This document shows positions 9,549-18,516 of a stretch of 64,000 nt of DNA, in pieces; within the stretch, counting starts at the first letter, position 1, and each line of letters begins with the position of its first letter. Position numbers and translations under genes: made by a program. Source of the DNA: Rhizobium sp. Root708 (GTDB taxonomy: Bacteria > Pseudomonadota > Alphaproteobacteria > Rhizobiales > Rhizobiaceae). The stretch lies in assembly GCF_001429725.1 (NCBI RefSeq), contig NZ_LMHV01000043.1, forward strand, positions 741,577-805,576. The letters are read 5' to 3'. A model generated the notes under the pieces. It was given only the letters and a program-made list of their open reading frames with translations, did no database searches and was not told the DNA's origin.

Positions 9549-11339
9549 ATGCATCGTTACCGCAGCCATACATGTGCAGCCCTCCGCAAGTCGGATGTCG
9601 GCGCCAATGTCCGGATTTCCGGCTGGGTCCACCGCGTTCGTGACCATGGCGGCGTTCTCTTCATCGACCTTCGCGACCATTACGGCATGACCCAGGTCGT
9701 CGCCGACCCGGACAGCCCGGCCTTCAAGATCGCCGAGACCGTTCGCGGCGAATGGGTCATCCGCATCGACGGCGTCGTCAAGGCGCGCTCGGAAGACACC
9801 GTCAACAAGAACATGGCGACCGGCGAGATCGAACTCTACGCTCAGGAGATCGAAGTGCTCTCCGAAGCCAAGGAACTGCCGCTGCCGGTCTTCGGCGAGC
9901 CGGATTATCCTGAGGACATCCGCCTCAAGTACCGCTTCCTCGACCTGCGCCGCGAGACGCTGCACAAGAACATCGTCAAGCGCAGCCAGATCATTTCTGA
10001 TATCCGCAACCGCATGACCTCGGCCGGCTTCGGTGAATACACGACCCCGATCCTGACGGCGTCCTCGCCGGAAGGCGCGCGCGACTTCCTCGTGCCGTCA
10101 CGTATCCACCCCGGCCAGTTCTTCGCCCTGCCGCAGGCTCCGCAGCAGTACAAGCAGCTGCTGATGGTTGCCGGTTTCGACCGCTATTTCCAGATCGCGC
10201 CGTGCTTCCGCGATGAAGACCCCCGCGCCGACCGCCTGCCGGGCGAATTCTACCAGCTCGACCTGGAAATGAGCTTTGTCACCCAGGAAGACGTCTGGGA
10301 CACGATGGCCCCGATCATGACCTCGGTCTTCGAGCAGTTCGCCGAAGGTAAGCCGGTCACCAAGGAATGGCCGCGCATCCCTTATGACGTCGCGATCCGC
10401 AAGTACGGCTCCGACAAGCCCGACCTGCGTAACCCGATCGAGATGCAGGCCGTCACCGAGCATTTCGCAGGCTCCGGCTTCAAGGTCTTCGCCGGCATGA
10501 TCGCCTCGAACCCGAAGGTCGAAGTCTGGGCGATCCCGGCCAAAACAGGTGGTTCGCGCGCATTCTGCGACCGCATGAACGCCTGGGCGCAGTCGCTGGG
10601 TCAGCCGGGCCTCGGCTACATCTTCTGGAAGGAAGAAGACGGCAAGGTCGTCGGCTCCGGTCCGCTCGCCAAGAACATCGGCGAAGAGCGCACCGAAGCG
10701 CTCCGCGTCCAGCTCGGCCTTGAAGCAGGCGACGCCGCCTTCTTCGTCGCCGGCGAACCGGCAAAGTTCTACAAGTTCGCGGGCGAAGCGCGCACCAAGG
10801 CGGGTGAAGACCTGAACCTGGTCGATCGCGACCGCTTCGAACTGTGCTGGATCATCGACTTCCCGTTCTACGAATGGAGCGAGGAAGACAAGAAGGTCGA
10901 TTTCGCCCATAACCCCTTCTCGATGCCGCAGGGCGGTCTCGAGGCGCTGCAGACCCAGGATCCGCTGTCGCTCAAGGCATACCAGTACGACGCCGTCTGC
11001 AACGGCTTCGAAATCGCCTCGGGCTCGATCCGTAACCAGTCGCCGGAAGCTATGGTGAAGGCCTTCGAACTGGTCGGCCTCAGCCAGACTGATGTCGAAG
11101 AACGCTTCGGCGGCATGTACCGCGCCTTCCAATATGGCGCGCCTCCGCATGGCGGCTGCGCCTTCGGTATCGACCGTGTCGTGATGCTCCTGCTCGGCGC
11201 CAAGAACCTGCGCGAAATCACGCTGTTCCCGATGAACCAGCAGGCGCAGGACCTCCTGATGAACGCCCCGTCGCCGGCAATGCCGAAGCAACTGATGGAA
11301 CTGTCGCTACGCGTCATCCCGCCGGTCAAGAAAGACTGA
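9549..11339 (+). CDS. aspS: Aspartyl-tRNA synthetase
   Basis: 596 residues, class II synthetase of the bacterial type charging tRNA-Asp. The N-terminal OB-fold (GWVHRVRDHGGVLFIDLRD), class II motif 2 (FRDEDPRADRLPGEFYQLD), the GAD insertion (about 290-420) and motif 3 (PPHGGCAFGIDRVVMLL) are all present. Two ATGs are in tandem at 9546 and 9549; the open frame extends far upstream, but conservation begins at MHRYRSHTCAALRKSD. Whether it is discriminating cannot be judged here. A strong terminator follows. Confidence 0.96.
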   Translation: MHRYRSHTCAALRKSDVGANVRISGWVHRVRDHGGVLFIDLRDHYGMTQVVADPDSPAFKIAETVRGEWVIRIDGVVKARSEDTVNKNMATGEIELYAQEIEVLSEAKELPLPVFGEPDYPEDIRLKYRFLDLRRETLHKNIVKRSQIISDIRNRMTSAGFGEYTTPILTASSPEGARDFLVPSRIHPGQFFALPQAPQQYKQLLMVAGFDRYFQIAPCFRDEDPRADRLPGEFYQLDLEMSFVTQEDVWDTMAPIMTSVFEQFAEGKPVTKEWPRIPYDVAIRKYGSDKPDLRNPIEMQAVTEHFAGSGFKVFAGMIASNPKVEVWAIPAKTGGSRAFCDRMNAWAQSLGQPGLGYIFWKEEDGKVVGSGPLAKNIGEERTEALRVQLGLEAGDAAFFVAGEPAKFYKFAGEARTKAGEDLNLVDRDRFELCWIIDFPFYEWSEEDKKVDFAHNPFSMPQGGLEALQTQDPLSLKAYQYDAVCNGFEIASGSIRNQSPEAMVKAFELVGLSQTDVEERFGGMYRAFQYGAPPHGGCAFGIDRVVMLLLGAKNLREITLFPMNQQAQDLLMNAPSPAMPKQLMELSLRVIPPVKKD

Positions 11340-11360
11340 GCAAACTGACTGAACAAAAAA

Positions 11361-11386
11361 AGCCGGCGACCTGTTCGCCGGCTTTT
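11361..11386. terminator. Intrinsic terminator after aspS
   Basis: AGCCGGCGA (11361-11369) pairs with TCGCCGGCT (11375-11383) and runs into TTTT. An A-run upstream makes it usable from both sides, which fits the convergent serine hydrolase gene. Confidence 0.85.
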
Positions 11387-11403
11387 CGCATTTTGGAAGT
11401 GCG

Positions 11404-12570
11404 TCAGATTGCGGCGTAGACCGCCTTGCGCAGATCCACGGTGAACCGGCCCCACATGCCCTCCAGCGTCGTGTTCGTAAGGGCGACGACCGTCAGCCCC
11501 TTGGATGGGTCGACGAACCAGCTGTGGCCATAGACGCCGCCCCACTGCAGCGATCCCTTCGTAAGCGGCACCTGCGCAGCCTCCGGGTCGGTGACGACGG
11601 CCCAGCCGAACCCGAATCCTGAGCCGGGCTCCACGGCTTGCCGGCGCCCGCCGGTCTGGTCGACCATCATCGTCGCAACCGTTTCGCTTGAGAGCAGGGG
11701 AGCGCCGCCCCGTCGGATCGTCTCGAGGATCGTCAGGATATCGTCTGCCGTACCCGCCATCCCCGCGCCGCCGGAGTGATAGGAGGTTGGGTCGAAGATG
11801 CGATCCGGCGCGAAGCGGACGGAACCGGTCAAGGCTGGCACCAACGCTTCCTTGCCCATCAGCTTCGGCTCGGGTGAGGCGTCCGTGTAGGCTGCGGCAA
11901 GCCGCTGGCGATCGCGAACGGAAAACGCGGTGTCCCGAAGGCCGAGGGGACCGGTGACGAGCTCTGCCACGGCCTCGTCAAGCGAAACACCCATCTCCGC
12001 CTCGATGATGCCGCCGAGCACATCGATCGCAAGCGAGTAGCGCCAGCCTTCGCCCGGCGCAAACAACAACGGCACGCTCGCGATCCGGCGGAGGTTTTCC
12101 GCCAGCGACATGCCGGGCTCGCCGATGCCGTCAGAGACACCGGCGCGTTCATAGGAGCCATCCTCCTCGGCAAAGCAATAGCTGAGGCCTGACGTGTGGT
12201 TCAGCAGATGCCGAATCCGGATGGTTGCCTCACCGCCATCGGGAAGCGTCGGGCGGAAATCGGGAAGCCATTTGGTGATCGGATCGTCCAGTCCCAAGCG
12301 CCCCTGTTCGATTAGCCGCATCGCGGCGATCGTGACGATCGGCTTGGTGACAGAGGCCAGCCGGAAGATGGTGTCTTCCCGCATGCCGATACCGTTCTCC
12401 CTGTCGGCGAGCCCGGCGGCACGGCGATAAACGGTCTCGCCATTCGCGGCGATCAGGACAACGGCGCCGACCAGCCGCTTGTCGTTCAATGCAGCGTCGA
12501 TTGCCGCATCCACCCCGTCAGCGTGGAAAAGGGGCGTGGTCGCTCTCTGCAAATCAAGGGGAAGACTCAT
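11404..12570 (-). CDS. Serine hydrolase of the beta-lactamase (class C-like) family
   Basis: 388 residues without a clear signal peptide. The nucleophile motif SxxK is in FRLASVTKPIVTIAAM (about residue 73). HTSGLSYCF and the C-terminal GGVYGHSWFVDP segment are typical of the esterase/DD-peptidase branch. Actual beta-lactam hydrolysis is unlikely to be its main role; substrates are unknown. It is divergent from a TetR regulator across a 102-bp gap that carries matching repeats, so the regulator probably controls it. TAGGAG lies about 8 bases before ATG 12570. Confidence 0.85.
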   Translation of the reverse strand: MSLPLDLQRATTPLFHADGVDAAIDAALNDKRLVGAVVLIAANGETVYRRAAGLADRENGIGMREDTIFRLASVTKPIVTIAAMRLIEQGRLGLDDPITKWLPDFRPTLPDGGEATIRIRHLLNHTSGLSYCFAEEDGSYERAGVSDGIGEPGMSLAENLRRIASVPLLFAPGEGWRYSLAIDVLGGIIEAEMGVSLDEAVAELVTGPLGLRDTAFSVRDRQRLAAAYTDASPEPKLMGKEALVPALTGSVRFAPDRIFDPTSYHSGGAGMAGTADDILTILETIRRGGAPLLSSETVATMMVDQTGGRRQAVEPGSGFGFGWAVVTDPEAAQVPLTKGSLQWGGVYGHSWFVDPSKGLTVVALTNTTLEGMWGRFTVDLRKAVYAAI

Positions 12571-12589
12571 CGGACCAGATCTCCTATAA

Positions 12590-12649
12590 TCACAATGATC
12601 GTTCCTGAATAACTCAGGTCGCCAAATAATTCTAGAGTGATCATTGTGA
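12590..12649. promoter_or_regulatory. Inverted repeat in divergent promoter (candidate TetR operator)
   Basis: TCACAATGATC at 12590-12600 and its exact reverse complement GATCATTGTGA at 12639-12649 face each other across 38 bases. A smaller dyad, CCTGA-ATAAC-TCAGG, lies inside at 12604-12618. The spacing suggests two operator copies in opposite orientation, one over each promoter. Confidence 0.55.
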
Positions 12650-12672
12650 GAAATGACGATAGCGCGAAAAAA

Positions 12673-13281
12673 ATGACCTCAGGCAGGCGAGGGCGGCCAC
12701 CCGCCTTCGACCGCGAGACGGTCCTTGCCGCCGCGCGCGACACATTCTGGGAGCACGGCTACGATGGCTCGTCCATCGCGGACCTCACCGCATCGATGGG
12801 GATCACGCCGCAGAGCCTCTATGCCGCCTTCCGCTCCAAGGCCGAGCTTTACCGCGAAGCCCTGAACCAGTATCGCCGCATGCCCCGGCCCGATCCGGGC
12901 AATCCATTCAGCGAGGCGATCGATACTGTCACCACGTTCGCCCGATTTCTCAAGAACTCGGCCATCATCTTCACGGCGCCCGAACACCCCAAGGGCTGCA
13001 TGATCTCGACAGCGGTGCTGAACTGCGCATCCGAGAACGAAGACATCGCCCACTATGTCTCCTCGCTCCGGCTCGACACGCTGCGGCTGTTCACGTCACG
13101 CATCGAGCGCGGCATGAAGGAAGGGGACATCAGAGCGGAAACCAACGCAGCATCACTCGCCCGTTTTCTCGGCGCCATCGTCCAGGGCATGTCCGTCCAG
13201 GCGCGCGACGGTGCCACCACGGCAGAGCTCATGGAAGTGGTCGACCACGCCCTGACCGAGCTGCGCCGCTATACCGTCTAG
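12673..13281 (+). CDS. TetR/AcrR-family transcriptional regulator
   Basis: About 202 residues. The N-terminal HTH is clear: GRPPAFDRETVLAAARDTFW, then GYDGSSIADLTASMGITPQS and YAAFRSKAELYREAL. The C-terminal ligand domain resembles TetR_C members with HPKGCMISTAVLNC. The open frame could begin at GTG 12637 or GTG 12646. I chose ATG 12673 because the family core starts right after it and because an earlier start would place coding sequence over the repeat. It probably represses the divergent hydrolase gene and itself. Confidence 0.85.
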   Translation: MTSGRRGRPPAFDRETVLAAARDTFWEHGYDGSSIADLTASMGITPQSLYAAFRSKAELYREALNQYRRMPRPDPGNPFSEAIDTVTTFARFLKNSAIIFTAPEHPKGCMISTAVLNCASENEDIAHYVSSLRLDTLRLFTSRIERGMKEGDIRAETNAASLARFLGAIVQGMSVQARDGATTAELMEVVDHALTELRRYTV

Positions 13282-13295
13282 CCCCAAGAAAAGAA

Positions 13296-13325
13296 AACCC
13301 GGCGGACCGTAAGGCACGCCGGGTT
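13296..13325 (-). terminator. Intrinsic terminator of the downstream minus-strand gene
   Basis: AACCCGGCG (13296-13304) pairs with CGCCGGGTT (13317-13325). On the minus strand the hairpin is followed by TTTCTTTTC, so it terminates the exported-protein gene at 13350-14537. Confidence 0.75.
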
Positions 13326-13349
13326 CCAGGCACTTGCTAAGCGTAACGA

Positions 13350-14537
13350 TCAATCGTTGGCCGAAACCTTCACGCCGAGAACCTGCGGCAGGGTGTTTGG
13401 CGCACCCATGGCCGCGCCCATGATCATCGGGAACGGAACCGGCTTTGCCGGAGCGGCGGCGAGCGTCAGGCTCTTCGGATTGTCGAGGAAGGTGTTGACA
13501 GCGGCCGATACAGCGTTCTGCAGCTCGGGAATGTTGAGCTGAGCGAGCATGATCGGGGTCATCGCCTTCAGCGAGTCTGCCATCTGCTGGCCGGACATGT
13601 TCTGCTGGCTGCCGGCGTAGTCGAGCGCGCGCTTGGTGATCGAGGCGTCGTCGAAGCGGATCTGGGCGCTCTCGAACGACAGCTGCTGCAGCAGTCCGAG
13701 CATCGAAAGGCCGAGCGCCTGCTGCGCCTCTTCCTTGTTCGCATTGGCTTCAGCCTGCTTGGCGGCTTCCTGCAGCGACTTCACGAACGGCATGGTGTAG
13801 CCGGAGATCTTGAAGGCGAGGTTGAGCTTGCCGATGTTGTTGAAGTCGAACGCGAACTCCGAAACGTCGATCGTGCCGGGCGTCAGCTCCCAGGCGCCCT
13901 TCATGGTGATGTCGCCGCTGACATGCTGCAGGGCGAGCTTGTCGATCGCTTCCTTGCTCTGCGGGTCGCTTGCCTTGGTGAGGTCGGCCTTGAGGCTCTT
14001 GAACGCGCCGTCGAAATCGAAGCCGGACTCGTCTTCGCGCAGCGTCAGGTTGACGTCGCTCTCCGCGATCGAGAACAGTTCGGCGCCGTCCTGGACGACC
14101 TTGACCGGACCGCTATGGGCGGTTTCGTAAAGCAGCATGGAGTCGAGACCGTCACCCTTCGGGTTGGCGGGGATCGAAATGCCGCCGAGCTTCAGGTCGG
14201 ATGCCGTGAAGGTGGCGCCGTCGTTGGTGGCGCTGACGTTCGGAAAGGACGCTTCCTCGACATAGTAGCCGCCGTCTTCGTCTTCCTCGACGCCGGTCAT
14301 CGTGATGTCGCCGATCGAGACCGGCTGGCCGCTGTTCGGCTTGAAGCTTGCCTTCTTCAACGTGACAGTCGTTCCGTCGACATCGACGCCGTCGGAGACC
14401 AGCGTGCCGCCCTGGAGGCTGTAGGCTGCGTTGATCTTGGTCAGCAGGTCCTGGCCGTCGAGCGCGAACGCCGAGCCGGCGAGAGAAAGAAAAGCAGCGC
14501 CCGAAAGCATCAGCCGTGTCGTCCGGTAAAACGTCAT
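13350..14537 (-). CDS. Exported protein of unknown function
   Basis: 395 residues with a signal peptide (about MTFYRTTRLMLSG...SAFA). The mature part opens with LDGQDLLTKINAAYSLQGG. It is rich in short beta-type repeats of acidic, Thr/Ser-rich sequence and then has an Ala/Gln-rich helical stretch (about 255-290, KQAEANANKEEAQQALG). I do not recognise a named domain; it looks like a periplasmic or outer-membrane-associated protein. It stands alone, reading away from parC, with its own terminator. Confidence 0.75.
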   Translation of the reverse strand: MTFYRTTRLMLSGAAFLSLAGSAFALDGQDLLTKINAAYSLQGGTLVSDGVDVDGTTVTLKKASFKPNSGQPVSIGDITMTGVEEDEDGGYYVEEASFPNVSATNDGATFTASDLKLGGISIPANPKGDGLDSMLLYETAHSGPVKVVQDGAELFSIAESDVNLTLREDESGFDFDGAFKSLKADLTKASDPQSKEAIDKLALQHVSGDITMKGAWELTPGTIDVSEFAFDFNNIGKLNLAFKISGYTMPFVKSLQEAAKQAEANANKEEAQQALGLSMLGLLQQLSFESAQIRFDDASITKRALDYAGSQQNMSGQQMADSLKAMTPIMLAQLNIPELQNAVSAAVNTFLDNPKSLTLAAAPAKPVPFPMIMGAAMGAPNTLPQVLGVKVSAND

Positions 14538-14775
14538 CTGGTGTCCCCTTGGTGGCAGCCTGAGCGGCGAGCGAGAATTCGTCGCCGGTCTACTGTGGTT
14601 CGATCGCGGTTTATATTTGCGGATTTCTAAATTTGTGTTGAAAGGAAAACGAAAGAACGACCAAATTCAGGCAAAGCGCCCACACTCATTCTTTTCACGC
14701 CGTTCCAAGACTTCATCCACAGCCGGAATGCCCGGATTCCTTGCCCGCAAGGGCTATCTCGGCTAGTCAAGGCAT

Positions 14776-17031
14776 ATGGGACAAGAGATTTTGCCGCCCT
14801 CTGGCGGAGACGACGATAGTATCCTTCCGGTCGATCTGAAGGCGGCGCTCGAAGAGCGCTACCTTGCCTATGCGTTGTCGACGATCATGCACCGCGCGCT
14901 CCCCGATGTGCGCGACGGCCTGAAGCCGGTGCATCGCCGTATCATTCACGCCATGAGCGAGATGGGCATCCGGCCGAATTCGGCCTTCAAGAAATGCGCC
15001 CGTATCGTCGGCGACGTCATCGGTAAATTCCATCCGCATGGCGACCAGTCGGTCTACGACGCGCTGGTACGCCTGGCGCAGGATTTCTCGCAGCGTTATC
15101 CCGTCGTCGACGGGCAGGGCAACTTCGGCAATATCGACGGCGACAGCGCCGCCGCCTACCGATACACCGAAGCCCGCATGACCGAGGTCGCGGGTCTCCT
15201 GCTCGATGGCATCGAGCAGGACGCGGTGGATTTCCGTCCGACCTACAACGAGGAAGACGAAGAGCCGGTCGTGCTGCCGGGCGCCTTCCCGAACCTGCTC
15301 GCGAACGGTTCTTCCGGTATCGCCGTCGGCATGGCAACATCCATCCCGTCGCACAACGTCCACGAACTCTGCGATGCAGCGCTCCATCTCATCAAGCACC
15401 CGGATGCATCAGTCGAGAAGCTGGTAGAGTTCATTCCCGGCCCGGACTTCCCCACCGGCGGCATCATCATCGATGGTCGCGAAAGCATCATTGAGGCCTA
15501 CAAGACCGGTCGTGGCGGCTTCCGCACACGCGCCAAGTGGGAGACGGAGGATCTCGGCCGCGGCGGCTATCAGATCATCGTTACCGAGATCCCGTTCCAG
15601 GTGCAGAAGTCGCGCCTGATCGAAAAGATCGCCGAGCTCCTGCTGGCGCGCAAGCTGCCGCTGCTGGAGGATATTCGCGACGAGTCTGCCGAGGACGTCC
15701 GCGTCGTCCTGGTGCCGAAGAACCGCACCGTCGATCCGACCATCCTGATGGAATCGATGTTCAAGCTGACCGAGCTTGAAAGCCGCTTCCCTCTGAACAT
15801 GAACGTTCTCTCCATGGGCCGCATTCCGCGCGTCATGGCGTTGAACGAGGTGCTGAAGGAGTGGCTCGACCACCGTCGGGACGTGCTGCAGCGTCGCTCG
15901 CGCTTCCGTCTCGCCGCTATCGATCGCCGCCTGGAAATCCTCGGCGGCTTGCTGATCGCCTACCTCAACATCGATGAGGTCATTCGCATCATCCGTGAAG
16001 AGGACGATCCGAAGGCGGCCATGATCGCGCGCTGGTCGCTCACCGACAATCAGGTCGAGGCGATCCTCAACATGCGCCTGCGGTCGTTGCGCAAGCTCGA
16101 GGAATTCGAGATCCGCACCGAGTTCGACGCGCTCACCAAGGAAAAGGGCGAGATCGAGGCCCTGCTGGCATCCGAAGACAAGCAATGGCAGACCGTCGCC
16201 TGGGAAATCGGCGAGGTGAAGAAGAAGTTCGCGAAGGCGACCGAGCTTGGACGCCGCCGCACACAGTTTGCCGATGCTCCCGAAGCCGACGAGCAGGCAA
16301 TCCAGCAGGCGATGATCGAGAAGGAACCGATCACAGTCGTCGTCTCCGAAAAGGGCTGGATCCGCGCGCTGAAGGGGCATATCTCCGACACCGCGACCCT
16401 GACCTTCAAGGAAGGCGACGCGTTGAAGGTTGCCTTCCCGGCGCAGACGACCGACAAAATCCTGATCATCACCACGGGCGGCAAGGCCTACACGCTTGGC
16501 GGCGACAAGCTGCCCGGCGGTCGAGGCCATGGCGAACCGCTGCGCATCATGATCGATATGGACAACGACCAGGACGTCCTGACCGCGTTCGTGCACGATC
16601 CTGCTCGCAAGCAGATGATTATCTCGACTGCGGGCAACGGCTTCGTCGTCGCCGAGACCGACATGGTCGCCAATACCCGCAAGGGCAAGCAGATCATGAA
16701 CGTCTCCATGCCCGACGAGACGAAGCTGATCGTTCCCGTCAGCGGCGACCACGTCGCGGTTGTCGGCGAGAATCGCAAGTTGGTCGTCTTCCCGCTGGCG
16801 CAGGTGCCTGAAATGGGCCGCGGCAAGGGTGTCCGTCTGCAGCGCTACAAGGACGGCGGCATTTCCGACGTTCGCTGCTTTGCGATATCTGACGGGCTCG
16901 TCTGGGAAGACAGCGCCGGTCGTACCTTCACCAAGAACAAGGACGAACTCGCCGAATGGCTTGCCGACCGTGCGACGGCCGGCCGAACCGTTCCGAAGGG
17001 CTTCCCGCGCAGCGGCAAGTTTGCCGGCTGA
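14776..17031 (+). CDS. parC: DNA topoisomerase IV subunit A
   Basis: 751 residues, the DNA-cleaving subunit of topoisomerase IV that decatenates daughter chromosomes with ParE. The breakage-reunion domain includes the catalytic Tyr130 in AAAYRYTEARM, and the start ALEERYLAYALSTIMHRALP is conserved. The C-terminal region (about 500-745) holds degenerate beta-pinwheel blades, which, with the length, favours ParC over GyrA. The quinolone-determining region reads HPHGDQSVYDALVR, with Gln at the position equivalent to GyrA Ser83 and Asp at the Asp87 position. The ATG at 14776 is the only sensible start. Confidence 0.94.
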   Translation: MGQEILPPSGGDDDSILPVDLKAALEERYLAYALSTIMHRALPDVRDGLKPVHRRIIHAMSEMGIRPNSAFKKCARIVGDVIGKFHPHGDQSVYDALVRLAQDFSQRYPVVDGQGNFGNIDGDSAAAYRYTEARMTEVAGLLLDGIEQDAVDFRPTYNEEDEEPVVLPGAFPNLLANGSSGIAVGMATSIPSHNVHELCDAALHLIKHPDASVEKLVEFIPGPDFPTGGIIIDGRESIIEAYKTGRGGFRTRAKWETEDLGRGGYQIIVTEIPFQVQKSRLIEKIAELLLARKLPLLEDIRDESAEDVRVVLVPKNRTVDPTILMESMFKLTELESRFPLNMNVLSMGRIPRVMALNEVLKEWLDHRRDVLQRRSRFRLAAIDRRLEILGGLLIAYLNIDEVIRIIREEDDPKAAMIARWSLTDNQVEAILNMRLRSLRKLEEFEIRTEFDALTKEKGEIEALLASEDKQWQTVAWEIGEVKKKFAKATELGRRRTQFADAPEADEQAIQQAMIEKEPITVVVSEKGWIRALKGHISDTATLTFKEGDALKVAFPAQTTDKILIITTGGKAYTLGGDKLPGGRGHGEPLRIMIDMDNDQDVLTAFVHDPARKQMIISTAGNGFVVAETDMVANTRKGKQIMNVSMPDETKLIVPVSGDHVAVVGENRKLVVFPLAQVPEMGRGKGVRLQRYKDGGISDVRCFAISDGLVWEDSAGRTFTKNKDELAEWLADRATAGRTVPKGFPRSGKFAG

Positions 17032-17048
17032 CGGGAAAATAAATCCGC

Positions 17049-17071
17049 GCCTCGCTCTTGGCGAGCGAGGC
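17049..17071 (+). terminator. Hairpin after parC, weak terminator candidate
   Basis: GCCTCGCTC (17049-17057) pairs perfectly with GAGCGAGGC (17063-17071), but no T-run follows, so termination strength is doubtful. Confidence 0.4.
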
Positions 17072-17112
17072 AACTCCTCTAGCTTTGTCCTGTAATCACA
17101 ACATGGACAGAC

Positions 17113-17176
17113 ATCATTCCGATGGCGGACGGAATGATCGCGTATGGCGCCAAGGTGGCGCCGTGTCCGATCACGG
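17113..17176 (+). promoter_or_regulatory. Tandem hairpins in leader of the SRPBCC gene
   Basis: Three dyads follow one another: ATCATTCCG/CGGAATGAT (17113-17138), GGCGCC/GGCGCC (17146-17162) and CCGTG/CACGG (17161-17176). The last one touches the Shine-Dalgarno GGAGG (17175-17179). They could be operator or RNA structures that limit translation. Confidence 0.45.
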
Positions 17177-17186
17177 AGGAATGTTG

Positions 17187-17693
17187 ATGAGTGCTTGCAA
17201 TACCATCACGTTGAACGTCGCGCATACCTATGCCGCGTCGCCCTGCGCCGTCTATGATGCCTGGCTCAACCCGGAACGGGCCAAGCGCTTCCTGTTCGCG
17301 ACTGATAGCGGTCGGGTGATCCGCGCCGACATCGATGCGCGCGTCGGCGGGCATTTTCTTGTCATCGACAGGCGTCCGACGGGAGATGCGGTGCATTACG
17401 GCGTATTTCTTGAATTGCGTCGGCCGCGGCGGATGACGTTCTGCTTCTCGGTCGCCGAGCATGACCACAATGCCGATCGTATCCAGATCGACATCGAGCC
17501 GTTGGGCGAGGGCACGAGGCTCACCCTATCGCATGAAATGTGCGCTGAATGGGGGAATTTCGAGGAAGAGACCCGCCAGGGGTGGGCTCATGTCCTCGAG
17601 GGGCTTGAGCGCGAGCTCGACGGCATGATCGCAGTTATGCCAGCGCTTGCTGCACAGGCTGCCTCCGAGCCATCCAAAGCGAGTGCCCCATAA
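17187..17693 (+). CDS. SRPBCC/AHSA1-like domain protein
   Basis: 168 residues matching the START-like AHSA1 fold: an opening strand followed by SPCAVYDAWLNPERAKRF, a middle GGHFLVIDRRP, then RPRRMTFCFSV and a C-terminal helix with WAHVLEGLERELDG. Such proteins bind hydrophobic ligands or act with ArsR-type regulators, but no ArsR gene is adjacent. GGAGG at 17175-17179 gives a 7-base spacing to ATG 17187; the in-frame ATG at 17181 is too close to it. Its end overlaps the converging permease gene by 59 bases. Confidence 0.8.
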   Translation: MSACNTITLNVAHTYAASPCAVYDAWLNPERAKRFLFATDSGRVIRADIDARVGGHFLVIDRRPTGDAVHYGVFLELRRPRRMTFCFSVAEHDHNADRIQIDIEPLGEGTRLTLSHEMCAEWGNFEEETRQGWAHVLEGLERELDGMIAVMPALAAQAASEPSKASAP

Positions 17694-18516
17694 TGGCGCA
17701 AACGAGGATGGCACCGCCGACCAATGTCATGGTCGGCGGGGTTTCCGAAAAGATCAGCCAGATCCAGATCGGCGCGAGGATTGTCTCCAGCAGATAGAAC
17801 ATGCCGACCTCGGGTGCAGAAAGATATTTCGGCCCGGTCGCGAGACACCAGAAGGCAATCGGCATCAGCACAGCGCCGTTGAAGACGATCCATGCGGGAT
17901 GTTCGATGCCGAGTCCCGCAGGTAGCGCGTTGGCGAGCCCGAGCGCGGCCGGAAACGCGGCCGCCAGCAGAGGCACGAACCCCATATCCCGGCCTGAGGC
18001 GCGACCAACGGTGATTGCGGACGCCAGGATGAAGGCCGACAGCAATGCCATCGCATCGCCGAAGAAATGACCTCCGGACATTCCCTGATAGACGATCAGG
18101 GATACGCCGAACAGCATGACAACCATGGTCAAAAGCGTCGAGCGGGTAGGGCGCTCCTTCAGGAACACCCATGACAGCAGGGCGCCGAACATCGGGTTGA
18201 AAGCGACGATGAAAACCACGTTCGCCGTTGCCGTATGGAATACCGCCAGCAGGAATGTCAGGGTCGAGCAGCCGTAGAGAATGCCGCAGGCAATCCCGTG
18301 ACGACCGGGTACCAGCACAGGCCAGCCGCCTTTGATGCACCGAATCGCCAAGACGACAAGCAGCGTCACGGCGACTGTGGTGATGTTGCGGATTCCGAGG
18401 ATCGACCACATGTCTCCATGCGCGAGCCGGACCAGCGGAATGTCCATGGAGAGTGCCAAGCCGCCGATCGCCGTCAGCAGAAGGCCCTTGCGATGAGCGG
18501 AAATGCCGGAATGCAT
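17635..18516 (-). CDS. EamA/DMT-family permease
   Basis: 293 residues with ten predicted membrane helices in two EamA repeats (about 15-145 and 160-285). Family markers include AFNPMFGALLSWVFLKERPT at the end of the first repeat and FSETPPTMTLVGGAILV in the second. Substrate unknown; relatives export amino acids, nucleosides or other metabolites. The ATG (18514-18516) directly abuts the TAA of the transferase gene upstream, so the two are probably translated from one message. Its 3' end overlaps the opposite-strand SRPBCC gene. Confidence 0.85.
   Translation of the reverse strand: MHSGISAHRKGLLLTAIGGLALSMDIPLVRLAHGDMWSILGIRNITTVAVTLLVVLAIRCIKGGWPVLVPGRHGIACGILYGCSTLTFLLAVFHTATANVVFIVAFNPMFGALLSWVFLKERPTRSTLLTMVVMLFGVSLIVYQGMSGGHFFGDAMALLSAFILASAITVGRASGRDMGFVPLLAAAFPAALGLANALPAGLGIEHPAWIVFNGAVLMPIAFWCLATGPKYLSAPEVGMFYLLETILAPIWIWLIFSETPPTMTLVGGAILVCAIMGHSLWMARRQPVQQALA

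Noticed and set aside
10098..11291. Long open frame antisense to aspS
   Set aside because: Shadow of aspS with Arg/Leu/Val-rich composition and no start context.
14705..14735. DnaA box and possible origin near parC
   Set aside because: Only one near-match (TCATCCACA), no cluster and no AT-rich unwinding element.
15409..17073. Long open frame (over 500 codons) antisense to parC
   Set aside because: High-GC third positions create long antisense frames; composition is not protein-like and the parC frame is certain.
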